From Aplysia californica (taxonomy: Eukaryota > Mollusca > Gastropoda > Aplysiida > Aplysiidae), in the NCBI RefSeq assembly GCF_000002075.1, contig NW_004797573.1, positions 612,006 through 676,005 on the forward strand: a stretch of DNA of 64,000 nt. The letters are read 5' to 3'. The notes under the pieces are model-generated. The model made no database searches and had not been told where the DNA came from. It worked only from the letters and a program-made list of their open reading frames with translations. Below are positions 53,590-64,000 of this stretch, piece by piece. The first letter of the stretch is position 1. Every line of letters starts with the position of its first letter. Position numbers and translations under genes: made by a program.

Positions 53590-56500
53590 GATAGCATTTG
53601 TATAGCGCATATCCCCGCTCAGCAGCAGGCTCTATGCACTTTACACTATATTATTACCCCAGCAGACCATAGAACACTCCGAAACATTCTCAGCTTCCCG
53701 GGAAGCATACAGTGCGAGCAGCCGATTAAGCGCTCAAACACTAACAAACTGACAAGATCTTTCGCTGTCTATAGCCGGGTACCCATTCCCACCTGGGTGA
53801 AGTGAGGAAAATTCGTGTAAAGTGCCTTTCCCAAAGACACAACGTCGGACCCTTGACGGGATTCGAACCCACGACCTTACGGTTGCGAGTCCGAGAGCCT
53901 AACCACTAGGCCACCGACGCCACAAGACCTAATTCAAATATCCATCCAACACTGGACATAGATCACAGGTACATGATTTCCAATAACGCACATCTTTCTC
54001 TCTCTCTCTCTCTCTCACTTTCACACATCAAGAACATCGGTAACACTTGCAGAGATATTAACTAATTCTCTCCCATGGTAGTTTTGAAAGTTGAAACTAA
54101 ATATGCTACTCACTATTTCATGTTTCTTACGCGATAACAAAAATAGTTTTTAGAGTCAGCTGCATAAATTATACAGTCTTGGGTAGGCCTATTTTTCTGT
54201 TACAAGTATCCAGCTGCTCAATATCAGATCTCATTCTCACTTCCTAGAAATAATGTGAAGCAGCAGGATTTTTTTTCTTATTCTTCATCTATAACTTTTT
54301 TTTTGCACTTGATGACAATGACAAAAAAAACCCTTTGTTCAATTTTGATATTTGTGAAATGTATGCGAAAGACCTTTTTCTTTTAAAAAAGCCAGCAACA
54401 TTTGCGAGATTTTTTTTTACTAGATTCCATTAAAACAGACAAAAATACAACAATAATATTCCCACTCAGTAACAATGATTTGTTTTTGTTCTCTAGAGGT
54501 GTCTCAGACTCAGATTGAAACAATACTTCACAGACTCGCAATGGTCTATAATGAACCTGAACAGGAAACCCATTTGATAACAATTTAAAATATCTAACAC
54601 TATTCACATCCGCATGGGATGGTAGTTTGACTTCCAGAAGCTTCCACTCATGGCTTTTATAGTTAAAAGAGTTTTCCAATGACAATGAGATTATTGTATT
54701 TATTCTTTTTAATTTCAATCTGAGGAGTAGCAAGTCATTAAGAGGAGTCATAACGCAAATCCCAGGCAAGGTTGTGTTGGCTCACCTTGGTAAAGTTTCT
54801 CGCCAAGGTTCTATGATGCTCATCTTGCAACATGGGCATGGTGGGAATTTGCGTTCGGTCAACAGCAGCTGTCTTTCATCGCGGACCGTCTGCTTGTCCA
54901 ACTCTCGAATTTCTCTGTCGAGGAACAAACAAAAGGATGTCATAGAGAACATAAATTTAGATTGAACATATTCTCCTTTGACTTCCTTCAGATTACAGCT
55001 GACTTAATTGTTCACACCTTTTATAACTATGTTAAAGAACTTGAAGAAATTTACTAGATGTGCTGAAATCTAGAGCCAATTTGGGAGCAACCTCCAGTAG
55101 CATCTGAGTGTTAGTTCTTCTGCATGATGCCATTCGGTAATAGTTGCATGTTTGTTCTAATTGTTGTCTTGAGGAGTAGAGGCAATTAGATGTGTGGGGT
55201 AGCTTGGGAAGAAGACATCCCCTTAAACTTAAATCAGTAAGTTTTCTACAGAAGAACAGATGATGTTCCACTGTCTCTGAGGGGTAGTCACATAGTGGGC
55301 AGGCAGCAGCGGTTGAGATGTTGGTTGAGGGGTACATGTTGTGTTCTAAGTTGGAAGATTATGTATTGATCTCCCCTCCTCAACTCATTGATTGGATCTT
55401 TGACCTGGCCCAATCAAATTATGTACACTCCAAATCAAGTGCAATATATCTTTGTTCACATCAGTCCCACTCTCAAGTGTCTCTAGTGTTGAAAGGCTGT
55501 CTGTAAAGATAACGATGTCTGTGGTAGCAAGTGGGTTAGTGTCAAACAAGTAGTTGATGTAGTTTGCTGTGTTGGTGATGGCCTGTTGTTCGGCAATGAA
55601 ATTGGAGCAGAAGGATCCGCTGGAATTAAAGACTTCTTTTTTTTATCCCACTGGGCAAGTTGATCACTGACCCATATCCAGCGTTGATTGTTGCCTTAAA
55701 GGCAGATCCATCAGTGTATGAGTGGATCCATGTTGGTGGATAGGAATCAATTGTTTCAAGGGCAGAATGTTTTAGTGCTACAGGATATGTGTTTTTATTG
55801 CTCTTGTTCAAAAGTGTTTTCCTAATTTCTGGCTTTGCTATGGTGAGATGTGGTGGGAGAGTTGAGGGAACTCTTTCCAGGGGTTCTCTTCTTTCAGGGA
55901 GGTGATCTTTTTCTTAAGATTTTGTATTTTTTAAGTCTTTGATTAGGTTTCCACTTGTCAACAAGGATTCTATTAGGGTGGTTATTTTCTAGCCTTTTTG
56001 ATCTTTCATATACTTCTAAAGCTGCCCGTTTTCTTCGAGTTTCTAATGGCTCAATATTTGTGTGGATTTCACAGGCAGCAGTCGGTGAGGTTCTCATTCC
56101 GCCAGAGATAAGATGAAGAGCTTGGTTTTGGATGGTGTCCATTGAGTTCTTCGTAGTTTTACTGCAAATGTTTTGTAGAACAAGATTATAATCAAAAACA
56201 GCTCTGATATAAATAGAGGCCTCTCAAGGTGTTCTTGTCTGATCCCCAGTTGGTACAGACTAGTCGTTTGATGAGATTAAGTCTCTTCATAGCCTTCTCC
56301 CTGAGGTTGTTGGTGTGTTGTTTCAGGTTGAGCTTGCTGTCAAGTTGTACTCCAAGATACACTGGCTTAATCTCCTTTTTCAAGTTGGTACCATCTATTT
56401 TGAGAGGGATTTCTGCATTTGCAAGGTTATAGCTTCTCGTAAAAACAGAGTAGACAGTTTTTTCACAATTTACTTTCATCTTCCATAAACGGCAATAGAT

Positions 56501-59500
56501 TCCTAGGGAATTTAGATCATCTTGTAGTCTTCGTCTGCTTATTGTTGTCGAGTTTCCAGTGTGCCAAAGGACCAGGTCATCAGCAAAAAGGGCTTTTTCT
56601 GTTCTGAGAACATCTGAAACGTCATTGAGGAAGACAAGGAATAAGGTACAGCTGATAGAAGATCCCTGTGGGAGTCCTTCCTCCAGTACAGTCCGTGCCG
56701 GCTTTAAGCACGCCGGCTTAAAGCACGTTTCGGACTCAAGCACGCTAAACGGCTCTTACCGAATTTTTGCTATATAAATTACACGCCTTTAAGCACGGTA
56801 ACTTCGGCTTCAACACGCTTCATTTACAAGACAGTCAATATTTTCATGATGACCCATCGAAGTTCGAACACAGTCTACACCGCAGCAGTGGAGTGTGTCA
56901 AGAGAAACACAAAGAACGCAAGTGATGGACACACACACTCACACGGGCGGAGAGGAAGGCAGAGAGATGCACACAGCCGCGCGCGCGGACATAGGATCTA
57001 GCTTAGGCCTAGGGCAAAGCTACACACAACCAAAAAAAAATACAGAGAGTCGTGGAGGCAAGAAAGGGAGGCTGGCTGCGATTTCACCTTTGACCCTCGC
57101 TATCCATTAATCCTGATTGTGCATCACGCGCGAGGTGGGATGAAGGCGGTGGTATGAGTGGCACAGCGGGCAGTGGTATGCACAGGCAGTGTGTAGGCCT
57201 AGTGTGCTGTATTGTGACTGGCCGTCTTAATTAAGTTTTCATTTCCCATTCGACCACAAACCAAAAACAAACAAGCGAACAAAAACTACCATGGCGGGTG
57301 TCTAAATAACAGTGCACACTTTTGTGGGACCGCTATAGGCCTACTTACAAACAAAGGGAAATAGCACGGGAAATTTTCTACATGAAAATCTCTGGATTAT
57401 GTTAACTTCGCACTCAAGCACGCTTCGGCTTTAAGCACGCTTAAGCTTTCTCCCGACGACCGTGCTTAAAGCCGGCATGGACTGTACTGCTTTTGAAGAT
57501 AGGGTTTCATCCATCTGGGTTTGGATGAGTCTATCTGTACTGTAAGGAATGATTTAATCCAGGAGTACATGTTTTCCTTGATTCCCATGTTCTGCAGTTT
57601 TAAGAGTAGTCCTTTCCTCCACACTCTATCGTATTCTAGTTGGAGATCCACAAACACAGCCGTTGTCTGTTCCCCTCTTTGACTTTGAAATCCATCAATG
57701 ATTTTCTGTGTTAGCCTGAAGAGCTGGTCTTCTGTCCTGCCTTTTGACCTGAACCCTGCTTGACACTGTGATATCAGACCTGGAGACACAAGCCACCAAT
57801 AAAGACGAGAATTGAGGATTCTTTCGCAGAGCTTGCCAATACAGGACGTGAGTGATATTGGGCGGTAGTTTTTAGGGTCATTGGCCTTCTTTCCTTTCTT
57901 TAAGATTGGGTTTACAGTAGCTAGTTTCCATGCTTTAGGCAGATTTCCCTCAGTCCATGTTCTGTTGTAGAGCTTAAGAAGTAGCAATTTGGCTTTTTCA
58001 CCAAGGTTTTGTAGCATCTCATTGTGTACTTTGTCAGGACCTGGGCTTTTTCGCTTCTTCAGTTTCTTGATTGCACAGTCCAACTCTCGCTTAGTTAAGA
58101 AGTCCTGGAAGATACTCGGTGTCATCAAATCTCTCTCTTTTCCTTTCAGAACACTCAGTAGACCCCTGTCCAGATCATTCCTTTTGCTGCTTTTGTTAAT
58201 GGAGGCAAAATGTTTATTGAAGTGTTCGGCTTTTTTTAACTCGCTGGTGAGAACTTCAGTTTCTGTGTGTAGTGGTTTGGGGTTTTCTTTCCTTTTTTCG
58301 CCAGTGAGGTTATTTAGAAGTGACCAAGCTTCACGTCCACCTTGATGTAAATTGAGTCCCTCACACTTCTGCGTCCAGGCTTCCTTCTTAGATTCCTTGG
58401 TGACAAGTAAAGCCTCTGCTACAGCCTTTTTGTATCTAATTTTCTAGTCCATATTTTTTAGATCTTTCTCATATACATGTCTGGCATCATTTTTAGTTTT
58501 TGTAGCTTTCTCCAAGCGCTCGTTCCAAAAGGGTTTATAGTTGGTTCTGCACCCCTTTGGGATACTCTTCTTTGCAGCATCTAAGATGATGGAGGTGAGT
58601 TCACTATTAAGGGCATCTGTACTTTTATTGTCTAGATCATCCAGTTTAACGGTGTCCTCAGCTGTTTTTCTGAAGAGATCCCAGTTTGCCTTCTTGAAGT
58701 TCCAACGGGTTCTTCTTTTCCTTTGTCTGTGTTTCAGTATACTGATTTTGGTGAGAACGGGACGATGATCACTAGATATACAGTCTAACACCTCTTCACT
58801 GCAGTAGTTGTGTAAATCAGCAGAGACCAGGGTGAGATCTGGTCTGTGGAGGGTCCCATGTCTCCTATGAAGAAGTGTTTTGGTTGAATCCTCATCTTGG
58901 AGAAGGATGAGGTTAGAGGACTGACATAGTTCTTCAATCCTCTTACCTGTGTTGTTTTGGTCAGCATAGCCCCAAAGGGGGGAGTGTCCATTAAGGTCAC
59001 CAGCTATGACCGTCTTCTTAAAGATAGTACTCTGTTCCATGAAGTTCAGAGTGTTACTTGGGGGACAATAGATGTTATAGAGTATGAGCTTGCTGTTGCC
59101 ATACCACAGGGTGACTTTATGTGCGTCTGTGGGGTGCCAATTAAGGAGCTCTACTTCACCCTGAATGTCATTTCTGATATAGGTTATAATCCCTTGGCAA
59201 CCTTCACATTTACATGGATAAGGGGTATACCCAGTGATGTTTATGTCACAGGATGAATGGAGAGTTTCCTGTAATAGAGCAATGTGGACTTTCCTTTCAT
59301 ACAAAATTTTCCCCAATTGTGTTTTCTTCTTGTCCAAGCCACAGACATTTGCCCGAAGAATATTGAAGTCTATAAGCTTCTCTTTTCCGTTACCAGTTGT
59401 AGGGGGTGTTTTCTTCTTGTTTTTCCATTTTCTCTGCTTTCTGATTTTCTTTTCCTTCCAATAACCATCCACCAGGCCAGCTTGGTTGCCCACTAAGACC

Positions 59501-62500
59501 TGGGGAGACCTTGATTACCGAGGCAGCGTCTCAGCTCGTATGGGATTCTATCATTCGTGAATAGCATCTAAAACTGGTGGTTCTGTGATTTTCCTTCCAT
59601 CCCGGGGTAGGAGATAAAGCAGTGGCTGTAGGTGCAATGCCACAAACAAAAAACCCAACTCCATCACAAAGAGATTGTAAGAAAAATGAATGGGTATGTT
59701 GGTGTCTGTTGTATTATATTGAGGAGTTGTTTGAGGAGATAAAGAAGAGAAAGACGCTATTAAGAGCATAGTTGCTGTGTGTTGCTGAAATACAAAAATT
59801 ATAATATAATAATAATAATTCTAATAGTAGTAATAACACCAATAGGAAGCTAGATTTCCCCCCCCCCTCCCAGAGCAACCAAGTCCTCTCATCCAAGAGA
59901 TGGGGGCAGGGGAAGGCATGGCAGATCCCAGAGGGTTAATGTTGTCAACAAGCAAGACGCAAATGGTCTCTGAACCTTCTCCGCAGTCATAGGGCTCTCC
60001 GATAAGTGCATGCTTAATACATGTATGTAGCTGGGTATTCCCTACGTACAGTCACATCCAGTACAGTGCTGACAATGAACCTCTGCTTTCCACCCCACCA
60101 ATACCCGTCCCAACTCCAGGTCAAAGAAAGGTTGTCGATGGAGAGAGGAGAAAAAAAAAGTTAATAAATGTAATAAAGTAAAATAATAAAAACAATAAAT
60201 AGAAAGAGTAAGAAACATAGTAAAGTAATATGTCTCTTTTCGGGGTCACCCCTTGACCCGCTAGCTTCCTCTTTTTCTTTTCCTATTCGAAGAGTACTAA
60301 TCCCCCCCACCACAAAGAGGTGGGTCTATTTGGGGGGGATCAGCAAAGGCAGGGTGATAATTTTGTAGAGGAATAATATCGTGTTAATGCTGACTAACAA
60401 TTTAAAAATATTTAAATGTGTCTTAATGTATGATATCGTGAACCTAGCTTCATGCGTGGTTGGCCGGTACTCTAGTTCTCTTCTTTTTCTGTTCCTTGTA
60501 TGTTATTTTTTAGTAACACATCTAATCTTTAGCACTTATATGATATAAAATAGTGCTGTAAGTTTACTAAAAGTAAAACTTCAATTAAAACTGAACTTAA
60601 CTTCCTTTTTAAGGAAAGTCTTGGAAACTAAACTCAATCTTGGCTGATCTTAATGAAATATTCAGCTGAATAATAGCAACTGCACACCATTGAAATCAAA
60701 TTTCCCAGCATGCATGAAAAATGCTGTATTTTTCTTTCTTTCCTTTCTCTTTGAACCTGATAAATTTATAAGTATTTTAAAAAACACACCTTGCGTATTG
60801 TAAACCTTTCTCCAGGTCTGTGTAGTCTATCTCTCCTGCATCTTCTTCATCCAAAAGTTTGCATAAAAGATGAAGTTCTATTTTGTTGACAGGAGCATTT
60901 AAGTCGAACATACCTAAAAAAACAAAAACAAAAAAACTCAGTTCACAGAATTACATAAACAGAGCATCATCAACATCATTTTACTTAAGAGAAGAATGCA
61001 TTCACTGTCTTAACTAGCTACAGTTCTTGGGGTTTCTGGGGTTTCCCTCACATGTTGAGGGCAAGGCTAATAAGATGTTACAACTCATCTATGTTAAAGA
61101 AATGGGATGAATCGTATTTTATCAAAATGTCAGGAATTGAATAAATTCTTTGGAAAATACCTTCGACTGCACTTCTACAAAATCATAATATATCTTGTGG
61201 TGCCAAAACTGTACAAAGTTTTGTTTTAAAAAGATAAATTTATACCATCAATTTTCTTAATAAAGAAGGGAAAAGAAACAACAACTTAGAGGTTAAAGTT
61301 AAAGAAGTGAAAATCGAGTGGGGGGGGGGAGGGGAGACAGTAAAACACATATTTTCCTTGACAAAACAAAATGCTATTCACAACATTAGATCTGCAGCCA
61401 TATATGATAAATAAGTTCACTGATCCTTTACTAATACCAAAATCAATGAGACTAAGAAAATTAAAATCTAAATATAATATAATGCTGAAGGCTGACCCAC
61501 GCGTTAGACTTCTCCATTCAAATTCAATTGGCACTGTATGCAAGAGAGACTATCCAATCAAATTCAAATGGCCCTGCATCAGAGACCAATCATTATTTAT
61601 TGTCTTGAAGTGCACTGTTCCCTTTGGTCTTCAGGGGAGAGGAAGGAGCAGGCACAGTTACTGAATCATGATGTCACACACTGCTCCTCACATTCCCCCT
61701 CGCCATTTCAAAAAAGCACTCTGAAGGTTTACTGTGCGTCGATCGGCTCTACATGTATTTTAAAATGAAGTAACGCATGTCAAATCTTTGCTGCCAAACA
61801 TCAGATGGCACACACGCAGAAAAACAATTCAGCTGCTGCATTCTTGTAGCTGGGGTAAAAGAATATTTCAACTCATGTATTCAACTCGACATTTGAACTA
61901 AACCCATCACTGTTTGACTTTTACAAATGTAAAGAAGAAGAGGTACTGGGACCAGAGAAAAAAAATCAATTTAACCAAAGATCAAATCAAGTGACTTCAA
62001 CATAAGTGTAGTCGACTGTAAAGAAGAAGATATTGCTTTGTTATTGTAACACACATGCCACGAATAATTTGGACAATGCCTATGTAAATGAGAAAATCGA
62101 TAAATCTATTAACTTTAGCAACATCCAGAGCTTGCATGCCATCATATATGATTTTGGAGGTTCAGGTAGCACATCAATAGCGTTTGCAAAATTACAAAAG
62201 CATAAAGACTGATCCAAAGTGAAAAACCGCCCCAAAAATTAACAGTAAAGGTCCTGTAAATTGTTGGAAATAGTCTACGATCATCACATTTTCTGACAGT
62301 AAGTCTCCAATTGTATCAGCTACTGGAAGGCATACAATGTGATGCATGGGCCTGTGCCAAGATCAATCATAGGACAAGGATCTGCTTTTTAACATAATAT
62401 AAATGATATCTAGTGTTTCATCTGGATCTCAAACTTCACTGACCATCGACAAATCATATGCATATTTGTGGGTTAGGTTTTTAGCAGGGCATGTTCAAGA

Positions 62501-63437
62501 TTTTAAAAAAAACTGAAATCCACCATACCAGTTTTTTGCCACGAAACTTCAGATATCAACCATTTTTCAAATTTATCATTCTAGTAGTTTGACAGGACTT
62601 CCAAAAAAATGTCAAAATACTGCAAGTCATTTTGACATTGTTCATTGTTCATTGTTTCAGGAAGCAACATCCCTGCACTCCGGACATGTCCATTGATGCT
62701 CCGTTGCTCTCTCCAAAATGTTGACGAGGGTCCTTCCACTGATTGTACCGGTGCACATCTGGTTGAACGTTCTTCTGTTCTTTCTTGCAAGGATGCCAGA
62801 TTTTCCGCTTCCTTTTTGTATTCCCAAAAGCATCATCCTCTCCATGGCAGTACTGGCCTCTGCCTCCCTATCTTCCTCCTCAATCAGCTGGCGAGAGAGA
62901 CATTTCAGGATCTCGACCCTATCTGGTTGAACCGTATTGTCAACTAAGGTGGCCTCACCAGCCAATCTGTCGGCTTTTCAATTTCCCCTAACACCTGCAT
63001 GGCCAGGGCAGAAAATCCATGTGAGCGATTGTATAGGCGTTGGTTCGATAGCTTGAATCCATTCTGTTCTCATCATTTTGACAAAAGTGATGAAATTCCA
63101 TGTATATATTTGTTGTGAGATAGAGATTAGACCACATGATAATTTCACCTGAAACATTTTGCTCAATAAAGTTCACGAGCCACAAAGTAAATGGATAATG
63201 TAATATTTAGTCCTGTACAATAATAAAACAATGAAAAGGGCAAGTGGTAATTCCATCACACATACCTGCTTTAAACTCATCATATGAGAGAAGTCCTTCA
63301 CCATCAGAGTCAATCCGCTTGAACATCTCCACTGCCATAGCAGCATGGTCAACAATCCACTGATGCATACGGTTGACAAAAGTATCGTAGAAGTCCTCAT
63401 TCATCTTCAGTTTTTCAATTGCTTTCTCTAGTTTTTC
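50437..63437 (-). CDS. EF-hand protein gene, 3' four exons (5' part beyond window)
   Basis: Four exons on the minus strand join in phase: 63266-63437, 60790-60913, 54786-54914, 50437-50779 (768 bases, 255 residues plus stop). Reading from the N side, EKLEKAIEKLKMNEDFYDTF leads to an EF-hand with loop DSDGEGLLSYDE (D1, D3, E5, G6, E12 present). A second EF-like unit has loop DEEDAGEIDYTD. A basic helix follows, then a CPCC cluster (FPPCPCCKMS). The final 115 codons start YIALEMRSVTFDMFRDFPG and end DCPILMCDHYFGQKEII; their strand-rich pattern might be ubiquitin-like. I do not recognise a named family member. Calcium binding is inferred from the loop; cell location and role are unknown. The gene is convergent with RNF17 and its introns are full of transposons. 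Confidence 0.85.
50780..51579 (-). other. EF-hand gene intron, first part
   Basis: No exon or bounded repeat recognised. A CT-rich run lies at about 51405-51440. Confidence 0.5.
51580..53039. mobile_element. TTAA-flanked non-autonomous element, 1.45 kb
   Basis: TTAA at 51580-51583 and 53036-53039. The inverted ends share CTCATTCGCTAYG (with two extra A on the left). The right subterminal part is GC-rich while the interior is AT-rich. No piggyBac transposase is readable. It is assigned piggyBac-like only on the TTAA sites. Confidence 0.6.
53512..53933 (-). mobile_element. Young tRNA-derived SINE, family D, with exact 11-bp duplication
   Basis: CAAGACCTAAT flanks the element at 53512-53522 and 53923-53933. 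On the minus strand it begins GTGGCGTCGGTGGCCTAGTG (A box), then GTGGGTTCGAATCCC (B box). The body holds GGTGGGAATGGGTACCCGGC, GGGGTAATAATATAGTG, AAAGTGCATAGAGCCTG and GCGCTATACAAATGC. The tail is a long (ATT)n. Older copies are at 20270-20590 and 47355-47490. Confidence 0.92.
53519..53590. repeat. (AAT)n trinucleotide repeat, SINE tail
   Basis: About 23 uninterrupted AAT units forming the 3' tail of the SINE at 53512-53933. Confidence 0.95.
53995..54016. repeat. (TC)n short microsatellite
   Basis: About 11 TC units shortly after the SINE. Confidence 0.9.
54017..54785 (-). other. EF-hand gene intron next to exon 54786-54914
   Basis: AT-rich. A 128-codon minus-strand frame (54383-54769) shows no recognisable domain and no splice logic, so it is not called. 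Confidence 0.45.
54786..54914 (-). CDS. EF-hand gene exon: basic helix and CPCC cluster
   Basis: 129 bases with split Arg codons at both borders. It reads EIRELDKQTVRDERQLLLTE, then RKFPPCPCCKMSIIEPWRET. The acceptor is CTCGACAG and the donor GTGAGC, on the minus strand. Confidence 0.87.
55020..59600 (-). mobile_element. Full-length-like RNase H-bearing LINE, broken, in an EF-hand gene intron
   Basis: Minus-strand order: endonuclease (58444-59493; NILRANVCGL, LLQETL, AGDLNGHSPLWG, SSDHRPV). Next the RT (57466-58128 and 56192-56743; KKRKSPGPDKVHNEM, YRPISLTSCIGKL, FVDLQLEYDRVW, GLPQGSSISC, FADDLVLW). Then RNase H (SYTDGSAFKATINAGYG near 55626-55811) and a Cys/His tail (CPLCDYPSETVEHHLFFC near 55230-55300). 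The order EN-RT-RNH-Cys fits the I-superfamily. A pogo-like element interrupts the RT at 56689-57484. Several frame changes are seen, for example between EN and RT and on either side of the insertion. Outer limits are approximate. Confidence 0.85.
56689..57484. mobile_element. Non-autonomous pogo/Tigger-like element, TTTAAGCACG family
   Basis: The ends CAGTCCGTGCCGGCTTTAAG and inverted CAGTCCATGCCGGCTTTAAG match at 23 of 24. TA lies at 56687-56688 and 57485-57486. The word TTTAAGCACG or close variants recurs at least seven times near both ends. There is no transposase frame in its 796 bases. It is inserted in the RT region of the minus-strand LINE. Confidence 0.9.
59601..60449. other. Possible LINE 5' region and intron sequence
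   Basis: Contains C-rich tracts (59859, 60303) and an AATAAA-rich patch (60150-60230). It may include the 5' UTR or first ORF of the minus-strand LINE, but no Cys-rich gag-like frame is readable. Confidence 0.35.
60450..60580 (+). mobile_element. SINE family B, decayed copy
   Basis: GCGTGGTTGGCCGGTACTC, GTAACACATCTAATCTTTAG, CACTTATATGAT, then GTGCTGTAAG and ACTAAAAGTAAAAC. The middle is shortened relative to other copies. Confidence 0.7.
60790..60913 (-). CDS. EF-hand gene exon: second EF-hand-like unit
   Basis: 124 bases on the minus strand. It completes a split Gly, then MFDLNAPVNKIELHLLCKLL and the loop DEEDAGEIDYTD, then LEKGLQYA. The donor is GTGTGT. Loop position 12 is Asp rather than Glu, so calcium affinity may be low. 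Confidence 0.87.
60914..62639 (-). other. EF-hand gene intron without recognised elements
   Basis: AT-rich sequence with only short spurious frames. A G-run lies at 61320-61330. Confidence 0.5.
62640..63110 (-). mobile_element. 3' remnant of an RNase H-type LINE
   Basis: Minus-strand frames give SLTWIFCPGHAGVRGN, the last RNase H motif, then after a frame change near 62985 RLAGEATLVDN, LLGIQKGSGKSGI and WTCPECRDVAS. The WxCPxC end matches that of the LINE at 5217-9032 (WGCPLC). 5' truncated. Confidence 0.75.
63266..63437 (-). CDS. EF-hand gene exon: canonical EF-hand
   Basis: 172 bases on the minus strand, phase 0 in and one base out. It reads EKLEKAIEKLKMNEDFYDTF, then VNRMHQWIVDHAAMAVEMFK and the calcium loop DSDGEGLLSYDE. 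The acceptor ATATACAG shows more exons lie upstream, outside the window. Confidence 0.88.
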
Positions 63438-63881
63438 CTGTATATGAAAAGCAGACAATTAAAATAATTTGGGAACTTAAGGCTGATTGTCAAGATAGAA
63501 AACAAATTTAAATGATCACTTAAAACCTGATGAAACTGTGTAAGTTTGACAGCATTGGCCAAAATTGTGCTTGCCAATTAACAAACTTTGGGTTGATACA
63601 TGCTTTGAAAAGTAAAAATACAGTAAGGAACAGTATTCCTTTTGAAATGTAGAGAAAAAAGTGGTAACTACACGTTTATTTAACAACAGAAAGAAATAAT
63701 TAGAAAATAGCTCAGAGTAATCATTAAAAAATATCCTCATAGGAAATTATATTATATCATGACCCAAAAGCGCAATACTTTGAGACTTTTGCTCTTAATT
63801 ATTATAAAACTTTGAATATATAAAGATAATGTCATGATAACAACACTGGGAGCTCTTAGGTAGAATTATGTTCCTTTAAAA

Positions 63882-64000
63882 CAGTGGTTCTCAACCTTTT
63901 TCAATCCGTGACCCCCTTTTGATTGTTTGGCAAGTGGAGCGACCCCTCATGCCCCAACCCCCAAATAAAGTATTTAAACTAAACCCTTTTAACCCCCCCC
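63882..64000 (+). mobile_element. Left end of a hAT-type element at the window edge
   Basis: It starts CAGTGGTTCTCAACCTTTTT and continues with GTGACCCCC, the widely shared terminal repeat of Charlie-like hAT elements. The rest lies beyond the window. Confidence 0.75.

Noticed and set aside
53431-53805. 124-codon frame with a poly-Ile run
   Set aside because: It reads through the (AAT)n tail and the antisense of a SINE.
54383-54769. 128-codon minus-strand frame as an extra exon of the EF-hand gene
   Set aside because: The neighbouring exons join in phase without it, and its residues show no domain.
1-64000. CRISPR array, operon or bacterial-type defence system
   Set aside because: No spaced identical short repeats of the right type and no prokaryotic gene layout. 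Split exons and eukaryotic transposons dominate.

Overview
The window is eukaryotic and reads as an invertebrate, most likely a mollusc or other lophotrochozoan. That assignment is an inference from three things: a multi-exon animal germline gene, AT-rich introns, and a mix of tRNA-derived SINEs, RTE and I-type LINEs, pogo-like, hAT and TTAA-flanked DNA transposons. There are no bacterial-style operons.

Two host genes are visible. The main one, on the + strand at 10471-43127, assembles by eye into 18 coding exons with GT/AG boundaries and a consistent phase. It predicts an 1830-residue protein with an N-terminal RING finger, two B-box-like zinc clusters, a coiled coil and five extended Tudor domains. 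That layout is RNF17/TDRD4 (Drosophila Qin/Kumo), a piRNA-pathway protein of germ granules. The second gene, on the - strand at 50437-63437, is cut by the right edge. It ends in four exons (255 residues seen) with a canonical EF-hand, an EF-hand-like repeat, a CPCC cysteine cluster and a C-terminal conserved-looking domain I cannot name. The two genes are convergent, with about 7 kb of 3' UTR and intergenic DNA between their stop codons.

Almost everything else is transposable elements, and many can be bounded exactly by target-site duplications.
- 1-10470 holds a pogo-type end, SINEs, an old LINE fragment, and a four-layer nest: a SINE in a pogo-like element, in an RNase H-bearing LINE, in a hAT element (4782-9472).
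- RNF17 intron 2 carries a TTAA MITE and a nearly intact RTE LINE with a 12-bp duplication.
- Intron 8 has a 1-kb hAT element. Introns 9 and 13 have two copies of one unclassified inverted-repeat element. Intron 12 has the 3' end of an I-type LINE whose tail matches the SINEs. Intron 13 also has a pogo-type transposase remnant. Introns 14, 15 and 17 have SINEs and paired TTAA MITEs.
- Downstream of RNF17 lie another pogo-like element, TTAA MITEs, SINEs and a 27-bp x 4 tandem repeat.
- The introns of the EF-hand gene hold a 1.45-kb TTAA element, a young SINE with a long AAT tail, a full-length-like minus-strand LINE with a pogo-like element inside it, and a LINE tail. A hAT end starts at the right edge.

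No CRISPR, operon, rRNA or convincing functional tRNA gene was seen. All calls are from reading the sequence; no database search was run.
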